The notes beneath the pieces are model-generated. The model saw only the letters and a program-made list of their open reading frames with translations, was not told where the DNA came from and did not search any database. A stretch of 64,000 bases of DNA from Helicoverpa zea. Taxonomy: Eukaryota; Arthropoda; Insecta; Lepidoptera; Noctuidae. Every line of letters starts with the position of its first letter. Position 1 is the first letter of the stretch. The stretch covers positions 8,308,001 through 8,372,000 of the forward strand of contig NC_061470.1 of assembly GCF_022581195.2 (NCBI RefSeq), read 5' to 3'. Position numbers and translations under genes: made by a program. Shown in pieces: positions 1 to 10,339 of the stretch.

Positions 1-1005
1 TCTGCAGCTTTTGCAGTAAGAAAAATAAAGCAACTTACGGATGTAGCAACGGCTAGGCTAGTATATTTCGCCTACTTTCACAGTCTAATGTCTTATGGCA
101 CTTTGCTGTGGGGGGCAGCGGCTGACGTAGAATCTGTTTTTATACTTCAGAAACGTGCAATTCGAGCTATATATAATATGGGACCTCGCGAATCACTGAG
201 AGAGTTTTTTAAAGAAATCAATATTCTCACGTTGCCTTCTCTCTATATTCTTGAAAACATCATGTTTGTTCGAAAAAATTTACACCGGTACGAGGTAAAA
301 AGCGACATTCACAATATTAATACTAGAAATAAGTATAAAATAGTCGTCCCAAAATTTAGATTAAGCAAAACAAACAAATCGTTTCTAGGGAATAGTGTTC
401 GGTTTTACAATAAGCTACCTAAATGTGTAACAGACCTTACTGATAAAAAATTCAAGAATGTCGTCAAGTCTACTCTTATTAAGAGAGCATACTATAAAAT
501 CAAAGACTATATTGACGACAAGGATGTATGGCGTTAGTCCTATATTGCACAAGTGGCTTCCCTGGCGACTGGCAGGCTGTCTAGGAATATCTCTGTCCTC
601 ATTAATGTTCTTGCTCTTATCATGTTGTTATTATTATTATTTCTTTTTTATTTTGCTTTATATAACTTGGTTTGTTTAATCTATTAACTTCTTAAAATAG
701 TTTGTATAATAATTTTCTCTAATAACTTCCTAGTTCAACTTGCACTGTATAACTTTCTCAAAGTCAACCCAAAAAAGATTGTAAACATTTCTTTTTCATG
801 TTATTATCGTATGTATCAATACATACAAATTGTAACACCTATTATGTTTTTAAAAAGAGTAACCATGGAGTTTCTTGCCCGTTCTTCTCCATAGAAAGCT
901 ACTTTTGGAATGGGCAACTAGAATCAAACTTAGTTATAATTTTGACGTTCATAAGTGCTTGTAAAGGCCTACATGAAATAAATGATTTGATTTGATTTGA
1001 TTTGA
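1..1005 (+). mobile_element. 3' part of a CR1/Jockey-type LINE, cut by the window edge
   Basis: The frame from the left edge to 537 encodes the last part of a reverse transcriptase plus the C-terminal region of a LINE ORF2 (AFAVRKIKQL..., then LLWGAAADVESVFILQKRA). It lines up throughout with the C-terminal third of the LINE at 16780-18744. After the stop near 537 comes a non-coding 3' UTR. Its last ~200 bases (TATGTATCAATACATACAAA ... GCTTGTAAAGGCCTA) match the second copy almost base for base. The element ends in a short TTTGA tandem tail, the usual 3' end of CR1-like LINEs. No promoter or 5' part is visible. It is probably an inactive 5'-truncated copy, but the truncation point lies outside the window. 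Confidence 0.88.
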
Positions 1006-1127
1006 GACAAATTCGAATTTGCTAAGATTATTAAACACAGATTGGTATTGAAATTTTAACTTACTCAGTTTGTGACCTTAAAATACTAATAAAGGCTTTT
1101 AATAATTAGCGGGAATTATAGTTTATT

Positions 1128-1352
1128 AGTTCGGCCATTCAGAGAATGCGTTCCTGACACGTCGCGATTGAACTGACGACGTAACTTTGCAATGGCGTTG
1201 CAGTTACGATAAAAATATTTTTGCTGGTTGTTTACCGTTTTAACAATTGAGGAGCATTAAAACAACATTATTATATCAATAATCAATGAATGTTATTACG
1301 TCGTCAGTTCAATCGCGACGTGTCAGGAACGCATTCTCTGAATGGCCGAACT
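1128..1352. mobile_element. 225-bp TA-target MITE, copy 1
   Basis: A short non-coding element whose two ends are inverted copies of about 59 bp (AGTTCGGCCATTCAGAGAAT ... and its complement ending in GAATGGCCGAACT). The ends flank a ~107-bp AT-rich middle. Taking GTTCGG/CCGAAC as the termini leaves TA on both sides, as expected for a TA-target duplication (Tc1/mariner-like or similar). The same element occurs at 2006-2230 with two substitutions seen, both in the inner right repeat (GTTATTA here, GTAGTTA there). It has no coding capacity and so would need a transposase in trans. Confidence 0.85.
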
Positions 1353-2005
1353 ATAGCAGTATAAAAGCAGGAAGATTCGAAGTGAAGACTGTTTTTTTCT
1401 TGTATTTTTGCTTCACACTGACTGCTGAGCCGTTTATGTCGCCTTTCTTCATTTTTTGGGAAGCTATAACAATAGTACAACAGTTTTAAAATCCACCACC
1501 CATATTTTGACTCATTACAAGAATTCATGGGTACCCTAGTTGTTTGATTTACGAAAATGTTATTATAAGCTATATAACCTGTGGAACGAAATATTGCAAC
1601 CACCATAGGATTCACTTTTACAAGTATAAACGCAACACTTTTTCACCATTTTAATAGTTTAAATTGATTAAATACAAAAAATATAAACAAAATTTTAAAT
1701 GCTGATTACGCGCCAAGAATGTTCAGGGTTACCGCAAGAAAATAAAAAAAGCAAAATAAAAATTTATGTTGTTTGTGTTTTCAGAATAAATACGAATAAA
1801 TTAATGTGATTGTTATTAATTTGTTGACTTACAATTGTTAAAATAAGATAAAAATATAAGTGATTCAATTGTTTTTTTGGAAAGACAAAACTGTTGATCA
1901 CAACATTTATTATGCTGGCAAGGTGTTAGAAAGAGACAAACGGCCTCCGTTATAACTATCCCTCTCGGCTCGGATTTGCCTTTGTGTATTATGCAACCAA
2001 TTTAT

Positions 2006-2230
2006 AGTTCGGCCATTCAGAGAATGCGTTCCTGACACGTCGCGATTGAACTGACGACGTAACTTTGCAATGGCGTTGCAGTTACGATAAAAATATTTTT
2101 GCTGGTTGTTTACCGTTTTAACAATTGAGGAGCATTAAAACAACATTATTATATCAATAATCAATGAATGTAGTTACGTCGTCAGTTCAATCGCGACGTG
2201 TCAGGAACGCATTCTCTGAATGGCCGAACT
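2006..2230. mobile_element. 225-bp TA-target MITE, copy 2
   Basis: Second copy of the element at 1128-1352, in the same orientation and of the same length. Here the two 59-bp terminal inverted repeats pair perfectly by eye, so this copy is the more intact. The flanks read TATA on both sides, which includes the TA duplication. The 650 bp between the copies contains no further related sequence that I can see. Confidence 0.85.
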
Positions 2231-2649
2231 ATAGTACCTTATTGCGTTGGAATAGAGTTCATTTTCGTAAATATATATTTTGAGCGTGCGCAATCTTGTT
2301 TAGTATATTACATCTATGGCTCTCATATCGATAGACAGATATGTATTTCATGTGTCCTATACAGTCCTGCCTATAAGTGATTCATATTACGCACGAATTA
2401 TTAAGAGTTTGATGAAGAAGATTAGAAAAAGTGGTCTGTACCTATTGATCTAATCTTTAATATAAGGGAGGATACGACTGTAAAAAAATTATTGTTATAT
2501 AAAAAATATGTATTATAAAATTAATATTTTCCAAAGCCAGTTTATAGTAGTCTATCGTTCATACTCACTGTAAGGTAGATGCGCACAAAAGTTTCAACCT
2601 TTATAAAATAACGTAGGTCTGGCGTTCGCTGGCTCTCGATCTACATTAT

Positions 2650-2819
2650 GGAGGGTTTACACGGGTGACTAAAGCCGCACGATTTTTGCCGTGCGGCGTA
2701 AATCGTCCATCTAAATGGCAATTCGCAAGTGACTAAGCCGCAAGCCCCGAAGTTGGGTAGCATCCGACTTGCCCGCGCGGCCAAAATTGTGCGGCTTTAG
2801 TCACCCGTGTAAACCCCCC
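2650..2819. mobile_element. 170-bp MITE with 5-bp target duplication
   Basis: Terminal inverted repeats of about 38 bp: GGAGGGTTTACACGGGTGAC at the left, and the complement GTCACCCGTGTAAACCCCCC at the right, each continuing into a copy of CTAAAGCCGCAC. The flanking ATTAT (2645-2649 and 2820-2824) reads as a target duplication. The middle is GC-rich with further small inversions (GCCGCACG / CGTGCGGC). No reading frame is present. Confidence 0.75.
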
Positions 2820-2950
2820 ATTATTATACCTACGTCCCGCGCAGTTTCCAAATATCTTTTGAGAACATCGGTGTACCTATCTCATTCCGTCATACCATAT
2901 TCACATGTAAGATGTTGTAGCGTGAAAGGCTTTAAGCTAGTTTTAATGGC

Positions 2951-3675
2951 GGGGCCCGATTCTTCTAAGTTAATAATGTCAAAATTGAATAGAAATCGAA
3001 TCGCAATATGATCGCAATAGCAGTTTTAACCATATCGGGCTTTCTGCTACTAGTATAAGACCAATCGTATTCCAACGAAATTCGACTGGTTTGCTATTTT
3101 AATGATTTTGGTCTATACCTACGGTAGTTTGCTCTAGAATATTACTCTCTCTCAAATCATATTGCAATCGTAAATCGACAGAAAACAATAAAAACGTTTA
3201 TTTCAAAGAAAAAAGTAGCGGAATGCCACATTATTCTTCAATCGTAATCGAGGCGTGATTGGATCGCAGTCGAATGTGAATCGTATGTCGCTTAAGTAAA
3301 ATTAAGAGAATCGGGCCCAGTACATACCTATTTCCAATAGGACCGTAGGACGCGTGTAAAACCGCTGGCAAAAATATAGTTAGCGGTGGTATAATAGCAG
3401 TACATAAGTATAGGAACGCTACGTGTAGGTACCTTTTTTCAATTATCAGCGACTTCAATTCTGACCCCTTGTTAAAGTTTTAATAAGCAAGAAAATTATT
3501 TGGCTTTTTCAGCATCCGACTACTCTAAATAGCAGACCAATCGCACACCAATCAAATACGATTGGTCTTTTATTAGTAGCAGAATGCCCGATATGGTTAA
3601 AACGGCTATTGCGATCATATTGCAATTCGATTTCTATTCGATTTTGACATTATTAACTTGGGAGAATCGGGCCCC
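2951..3675. repeat. Element with ~130-bp terminal inverted repeats and an internal partial end
   Basis: The left end (GGGGCCCGATTCTTCTAAGT ... GATCGCAATAGCAGTTTTAACCATATCGGGC) reappears inverted at 3540-3675, ending GAGAATCGGGCCCC. Pairing covers about 130 bp with a few mismatches. A third short match to the terminus (AAGAGAATCGGGCCC) lies inside at 3304-3318. The structure may therefore be one long element, or a 368-bp element (2951-3318) beside a second half-copy. No target duplication or coding sequence could be recognised. Confidence 0.6.
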
Positions 3676-5744
3676 AGGGCTCAATATCCTTGCCGATGAT
3701 TATACAATAGATGATCGGTCGTACATCAATGTACCTACCTATTGACGACCGCGCCAAGTCCAGCGATCGACCCGCAATTATTTAACCTCCTAAAAAAATA
3801 AGCGTTCCTCCCACCTACTATTTTTTGCCGTGAAAGTACGTATATTGATTCATTCTTCTATTGGTACGTTACTAGGTAGGTACTTTTATAAAATTTCTGT
3901 TAACAAAATGTTTCGGACGCACAAACAGGCAAAATTATTACTGTACCCGTCAGTTATAAAAGGACAAACAGCTTTTGAGTATGTATGATTGAGCATCATT
4001 GGTGAGCATGTAGGTACGTTATGCGTATGTTTCCATGGGCGATATTCCGTGAAATCCGAATTTGAACACGGGGCGGCAGGTCGCAGCACAGGCACAGACT
4101 ACTTGCATGGGCATACGTAGTTTGGCTGGTAATCGTTTCCTACGTGTGATGAAAAATCACGTTTATTCTATGGGAGGAATGATTGAATTTTTGTTTTCAG
4201 TATTTTCTGCTATAGCCGATATTCCTTATAATACCTATATCACGTAATTTCAATCTATATACAACCGATATTATACACCTACTGTCCGAGATATAATACC
4301 TATACAAAAGGGTCCTGTTTTCCATTTAGGCACGGGACCCTAAAGAAGAAGGCAAGTAGAACCAGTTTTATGACGTCATCGTAGACAGGCTGGGCCTCAA
4401 CTACAGGCGTACGATGTAGTTGTAGGTATACGTATAATAGTTAACTATGAGTTTCGTTCTTAGTTCCTATTTGTACCAGGTCTGTCTGGATTATCTATGT
4501 GATATTGGTTCCAGAAAGTAGGTCCTCTAGGCCTGTTTCCTTGCTTGAAACATGAACGAACAAAAACCACACAGCTAGCTACACCTTGGAAGAAAGTAAT
4601 ATATGGGGTTATATTTTATGAGGTACATACAAGACAGGTACCTTAATAAAGAAGACGCTTTTTCATAAGTTTCCATCGGACTTTTAAATGACTACCGAAA
4701 GCACGCGGCGCGGCGGTCTGCTTGGTATCCTATCTTTAATGATTACTTCACGTCTAGATAGGAAAAGCTGTTTTACGAAAATATCAAAGATTTTTTCAAT
4801 TACAGTGGTCTTTTTTATTAAATAAAAAAAATACATCATTTTCAGTTCTATAAGTACATTAACAATTCAGTAAACTTTTACCAAATCAACACTTCCATCT
4901 GGTTGACCTGAGATCAGAAATAAATAAGACCGACAATGGCAGCAAGGGTTCTGCTAGTATCCAATAGCATTGATATTAGTTATTCAAAGAAACAGGTCGT
5001 TTTCGACTCAGTAGTACTCACAATTACCTAGTGTCTACGATTTGTAATCTAAACTTACCTACACTGTAATAATCAATTGTTTTAATAATATACACTCATA
5101 ATTGAAAATATCTACCTAAGATATTTTTACAAATATTCTGTAATCTTAACCCATACACAGAATTAAACTAGAACAAGCTGATAGCATTCTACAAACAGAA
5201 TTATACATGAGAACAAAATAAATAAATACTCATGGAGCGCATAAGAATTAGACAATTATTTAATTTTACGATCATTTCACAATTTGTCTTACAATTATCT
5301 ATACAGAATTAGAGGAGGATACAGATCCATAATTATAACAGGTTTTGTTTTGTGACAATCAAACAATCACATAGCACTCAAACCACCATGATAAATATCA
5401 TAATTACATGGGTAGTGACAAAGTGTGACAAAGCTATAACTTAGGCAATATGTTTATGAAATATCATTTCAGGAGCATGTTATGGTGACAGGTATACATT
5501 TTCTAGGCAACTGTATCAATACACTGAATCATAAAAAGGGCATACTTGTGTTACAACACCATCCATAGATATTATCTAACTTCCAACATACTTCTGGTAT
5601 TCCATTAATATTGTTATACAAGTTCAATATAGCTTAAGTTTATTTACACAATACTGGTTGATACAATGGATGTGCATCACTGATAAGGCAGGCTTGTCGG
5701 TCTACGGGTGCTAGGACAGTCTGCACATTCCCACAATATTAATG
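3676..5744. other. Non-coding stretch downstream of MEP-1
   Basis: No gene is recognised. A hairpin-like repeat piece (GGGTCCTG ... GGGACCCTAAAG, about 4309-4344) resembles fragments common in moth genomes. A perfect TGACGTCA lies at 4371-4378. The right part is probably the MEP-1 3' UTR: an AATAAA on the minus strand lies at 5641-5646, about 100 bases after the stop codon, and another near 4812 could serve a longer form. Confidence 0.5.
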
Positions 5745-8700
5745 TTATTTACCTTTAGCAGTAATAGTAACTGTTGATTTTGCAGGTTGTGGTATGATCG
5801 TAATCTCATCACTTATTTTGAGTGGTTTCAGCAGAGGATCTGAGTCAGGCTTGGTGGAAGACGCAGGAGTCTTGCTCTTATCCATCACACGCTTAGCCAC
5901 CACACTGTGAGCTGAATACACATGGTTTTCAAACTGTTTGTACATGCCGAATGTGGCTGTGCAAACAGTGCACTTGTATGAGAGGTGAGCTGGTTTCAAA
6001 GTCATATTGTGGTCCCTTGAAACATGGTTTAATAACTTCCATTGATACACTCTGCCGCACACTGGACACCTGCCGGCATCCTTCCCCTTGTTCGCAGCTT
6101 CCTGCATGGAACTCGTTACTAGACCGTGTGAACCAAGAAGATGCCTTTCCAGCCCCTGATCAGTGAAAAATCTAAATTGGCACTTTTGGCAATTCAATGG
6201 TGGTCTGTTATAAATCATCTTAGGATGGATTTTCACTTTATGAATCCATTGCATGTGGTTCCTCAATTGTTCTAGGTCTTTGATATAACCATCACATATT
6301 TCACAAATGACAAAAGTAGCCTTGGAGTTTTGTGATGATTGGGAAGATGATGGTTGTGGAGCTCGGGGAAGCGGGGTGATTGATATCTTAGGTGTTGCAT
6401 TGTTGGTCTGGTTTTGTATCATAGGATAATTGGCAATAGTGGTCCCCACGGCAGGAGTGTTGTGCATGATCATGACACCGCTGCGTAAGATCGGAACGCC
6501 CGACACGTTCTGCGGGCGTGGTGGCCCGGTGATCGGCGGCCGTCCGCGCGGTCTGCCAAGTATAGGCATGCTTGGAATTACATTTGACATATTCATTTGA
6601 GGTCGACTCAAATTGTTCATATTCATCTGTGTCCTATTGAAGTTAGTCTGGTAAGAGCCTACCATATTATTACGAGCTCTTGTTAGTTTTGGTATTTTCG
6701 CCGGTGGCTCCCACTCAATTGGAGGAGCCAAATTAAGATCTGGTTTGAATTTTTTCGCACATGCGATTAGATGTCGCGCTAGCTTTGTCTTGCTGTTGTC
6801 TTCAAAATGACAATTAGCACATTGTTGGTAAGCAGGGGCTCTTTCCAATCTGCCTCTGATGTTATGCTCAGCTTCCATGTGGAACAATATGTCATGTGGA
6901 CTACGAATTTCAAACTCACATGAATTACATTTATAGATATTGTTCTTCATGTGTGGTGCTTCTAGATGATGAGCCATTACCAACATGGACTCTGTTTTAA
7001 AGCTACAAAAGTCACACCTCCTTTGGATAAGAGCATAAGGGGCATTTGTTTTCTTACTGAACTCTAAATTCTGAGTGAGAGATGCAATAGCTGCTTCAGT
7101 AGCTTTAGTGCTTCTGCCAGATTTCTTTTCCTTGTACAATTTTCTGTTTTGGTGTTTCAGAAGATCACTTTGCACATATTCTTGAACTAAATTAAGACCA
7201 ATATTTATAAAAAATTGTCCCAGGGAACAGTCAAAATAACTGTCTGGTTTACCACCACTAAGACCTTTAGCAATCAAACTGATAGGGTCTTTTAGTTGAT
7301 CAATAGTATCATCTCTGTCCTTAATAACTACTGCATCATCATCAGAAGGTACGTCATCATCAGATTCTGAGGAGGACTCGCCATCCCAAGAATCATCATC
7401 TTCTTCATGGCCACGTCTTTTTTTCTGCTTTTTCTCTGCCTTTTTCTCTTTCATTGAGTCATCTCCACTTTTAGTCTCACTAGGTTCTTCTTCTACTTCC
7501 TCACCCCTTTCAATTCTCTCTTGCCTTTCCCTTTCTTTCTTCTCCTTTTCAGCCTTTTCCTTTTCAAGTTTTTCAAGCTCTTCTTTAATCTTAAGCTCTT
7601 CCAGTTCTTTACCTAATTTATCCACAAATTCCCTAAAAGGTTTGACAGAAGGTTTTTCATACACGTAGGGAACTATAAAGGAGGGTGCTTCTACCACAAA
7701 CATGTCATCAGTAAGGGAAGGCAATATGTTTGGCTGTGGTGCAGGGGTGCTGTTATTGCTGGCAGCGTTTTTAACACTGACTGGAGTAATGGTGGTGCCT
7801 CGGGCAGCAATACTCTGACACAAGTTGTGAGCGTCAATAGCACTGGTGGATGTTGGCTTGTGAGCTGCTGACGGTGGTGGCTTGGTGGTCAAGATGGAAT
7901 TTGTATCAATGATAACTACAGTAGGCTCATTACTCTGTTCCCCATTAGACTTGGATTGTTTATTAGCCAAGTCAGTGAGGCTCTTGGTGTCACTGACTAC
8001 AATGGGCTTGTTCTTGTTGGCAGGGGCTTCATTTAGGGGATCCTCCATAGACACTTCTTCAATATCGGATTCATCACCACCATTCTCCATATGTTGTTCT
8101 TCAATTTTCTTGTCATCACTTGTTTTATTTTCACTTTGTGATTCATCAGAACTATCATTACTATCAGTACTTGAATTAGAACTTTCATCATCATCATCAT
8201 TAGTCACTACACAATCCTCATCGTCGTCACTGGTGATCTCATGAACCTCAGGGACAGGAGAGCCCCCATTTTGGCTCTGAGGCTCATTTTCATTTTCAGA
8301 GTCACTGCTGTCATCCTTTGGCTGGCTTCCTTGTGATGTATCGTCATCACCTTCTGTCCGCTCGTCTGGAAGATAACGTCAGATAGTTACGAAAACAATT
8401 ACACTCATTAATAACATCAAAACAAATCATTACTTGTATGAGGTGTTATACTACACTATTGTAGTATAACAATTGAATTGCTACACAAATCACATTATTA
8501 GTCTTATTAAATGTTAAATACTTTATGACATAACTAAAAGTTAACTCATATTTGCCTTCGTGAGCGTCCGGCAATTACGAAGACGCTTGAAAGACCACTA
8601 CAATTTAGATATTGTAGTAACCTTAACGTAAACGATTGCATTAGTAAGCAGCTGTTTGCTGTTGTAAATTCAGCATTTCAGAATGGATTCTTGAAAAAAC

Positions 8701-8889
8701 ATAATTTCATTTATCATATAGCGTCATTAAATCATGTGGAGTAGGGACCGCCATATGGGATTCCATGGCATTTCTCCGAAAAAACAACTCTATCAGGTTT
8801 GATGGTAAACACGTAAAGATTAGATACAATTTATATAAATAAGTAAACTTTGTGTCGAGATATATACCTGTAGCCGTAGAAATTGACAT
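5745..8889 (-). CDS. MEP-1: MEP-1 zinc-finger chromatin cofactor
   Basis: Two-exon gene: 8889-8868 (MSISTAT, first base of the next codon) joined to 8365-5745, giving 880 residues. The splice is GT-AG in phase 1, and this ATG is the only start that joins cleanly to the acidic N-terminus. Residues ~1-130 and ~310-360 are Ser/Asp/Glu-rich; ~255-300 is a charged coiled-coil-like stretch. Seven C2H2-type fingers follow: three at about 458-543, four at about 694-827. Between them lie PPIEWEPPAKIPKL and an AT-hook core (RPRGRPP, about 612-618). This layout is characteristic of MOG-interacting and ectopic P-granules protein 1. In Drosophila, MEP-1 works with the Mi-2 ATPase (dMec complex) and SUMO-dependent repression; the role here is inferred from family. 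It is a nuclear protein by family. Same direction as unc-45, 1.45 kb apart. Confidence 0.93.
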
Positions 8890-10339
8890 TTTCTGATGAT
8901 TTTCGTATCAAAAACCGAAAAATAGCACAATAGCACAGTAGCGGAAACCAAACCAAATCAAGCTGTCATTTCAAAAGGTTTTTATTATGTCACGTTCCGC
9001 AGCAGATCTCCAACCGCTTGTGTTAATTTAAATTTATTCGCGTAAGCAGGTGTTATAAATTTTTTTATGTAAAATATAATTTAAAATGTATACGATTTCT
9101 CAATAAACTTTGACGGTTGTGCTTTTTATTGTTAAAATAAGCGTCAAGTAGAAAATGGCGGCATCGTGACTTGTAAAATAACCTTTACTTAAACATGGTG
9201 GAAAAGGGAGGGATTTCAGTGGGGGAAGGACGCGGTATTTTAGTGTTAAATCATAGATTAAAAATGCGGGAAAATTTGAAACCAAAAAAATTAACATTGC
9301 TAGATTTGCTTGCTACGTGTTTATTTTTATTTACTATATGCATATAATTTCAAAGGTACTTCTGCAAAGTAAAAAGTTATTCCGGATTATTTTTATTCTG
9401 CATTCAAAAGTTAAACATCGGCAAAGGTAACTTAAAGTAAATCTATGTAAAGTTTAAAGAAATACTTAATTATTTATATGATTTGGTAGTAAGACTATCT
9501 TTACAACATTTTTTTATGTTGAACTATAAACTACATGCCTATTTTATATTCGCGAGTTTGTGTTCTCCTGGGGGCAAAGCTTAATTATGCTTGTGCTATT
9601 ATTAGACTCGTGGCGTTCGAAGAGTGACCTTGAGGAATGGGGGCAATGTTTAGAATATAGTCACATTTGCTATTGGAAACCTGCTAGGGCCTTATATGCT
9701 CTTCGATTGGGGTTACTAAGGTAATAGGACACAATCAGATAAATTCGCTAGAAACTTTTATCAAAAAATATTTCTATTTTATTTCTCCCCCATTAGTCTA
9801 TGGATAGGGTGTGGTTTGACCACGATTCGTTTTTTTGTAATCTAGATAATGTGTGAGAGAGATAGATATGTATAAGCCACTTAATATTTTTTGAGACTCG
9901 AAATTATGGATCAACTTTATAAAGTTTGTTGGGTCTAATCAGAACATCAATAACCTTTACACATTTATTCTCAAAAGTACCAAATACTTTAAAATAAAAC
10001 AACACAAATAACTTTAATATATATTTTTAATATTTATAATTATTTATTGCTAATGATTAACAAAAATTATAAAAAAAGTACAAACAATCAAAATTAAATA
10101 TTTATTATTCTAGGTTTTTTGTTAGATAAGTACAACTAATTTATTAGTACATAAGACTATGAACATGAATAAAAAAAGTTGATAGACTACCTAAAATAGT
10201 CCATAAATGAGCGTTTTAGATGTTCGCTCATGTTCATACAACTGAACTTTTAAAAAAAATATCAGAATAACATGACTAATAAATAAACTTCAGTAAATAA
10301 TGGCTGATAATAAAGGTCTTAATCTATCTTTATTTTCTA
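8890..10339. other. Intergenic: MEP-1 promoter side and unc-45 3' side
   Basis: No gene, repeat or RNA is recognised. The first few hundred bases left of 9100 should hold the MEP-1 promoter and 5' UTR. The right part is AT-rich. An AATAAA for unc-45 lies on the minus strand at 10329-10334, only about 5 bases after its stop codon, so the shortest unc-45 3' UTR could be very brief. Confidence 0.4.

Noticed and set aside
9100..9297. 65-codon minus-strand frame between MEP-1 and unc-45
   Set aside because: Begins with a hydrophobic stretch but has no family features, no conserved neighbours and a length expected by chance.
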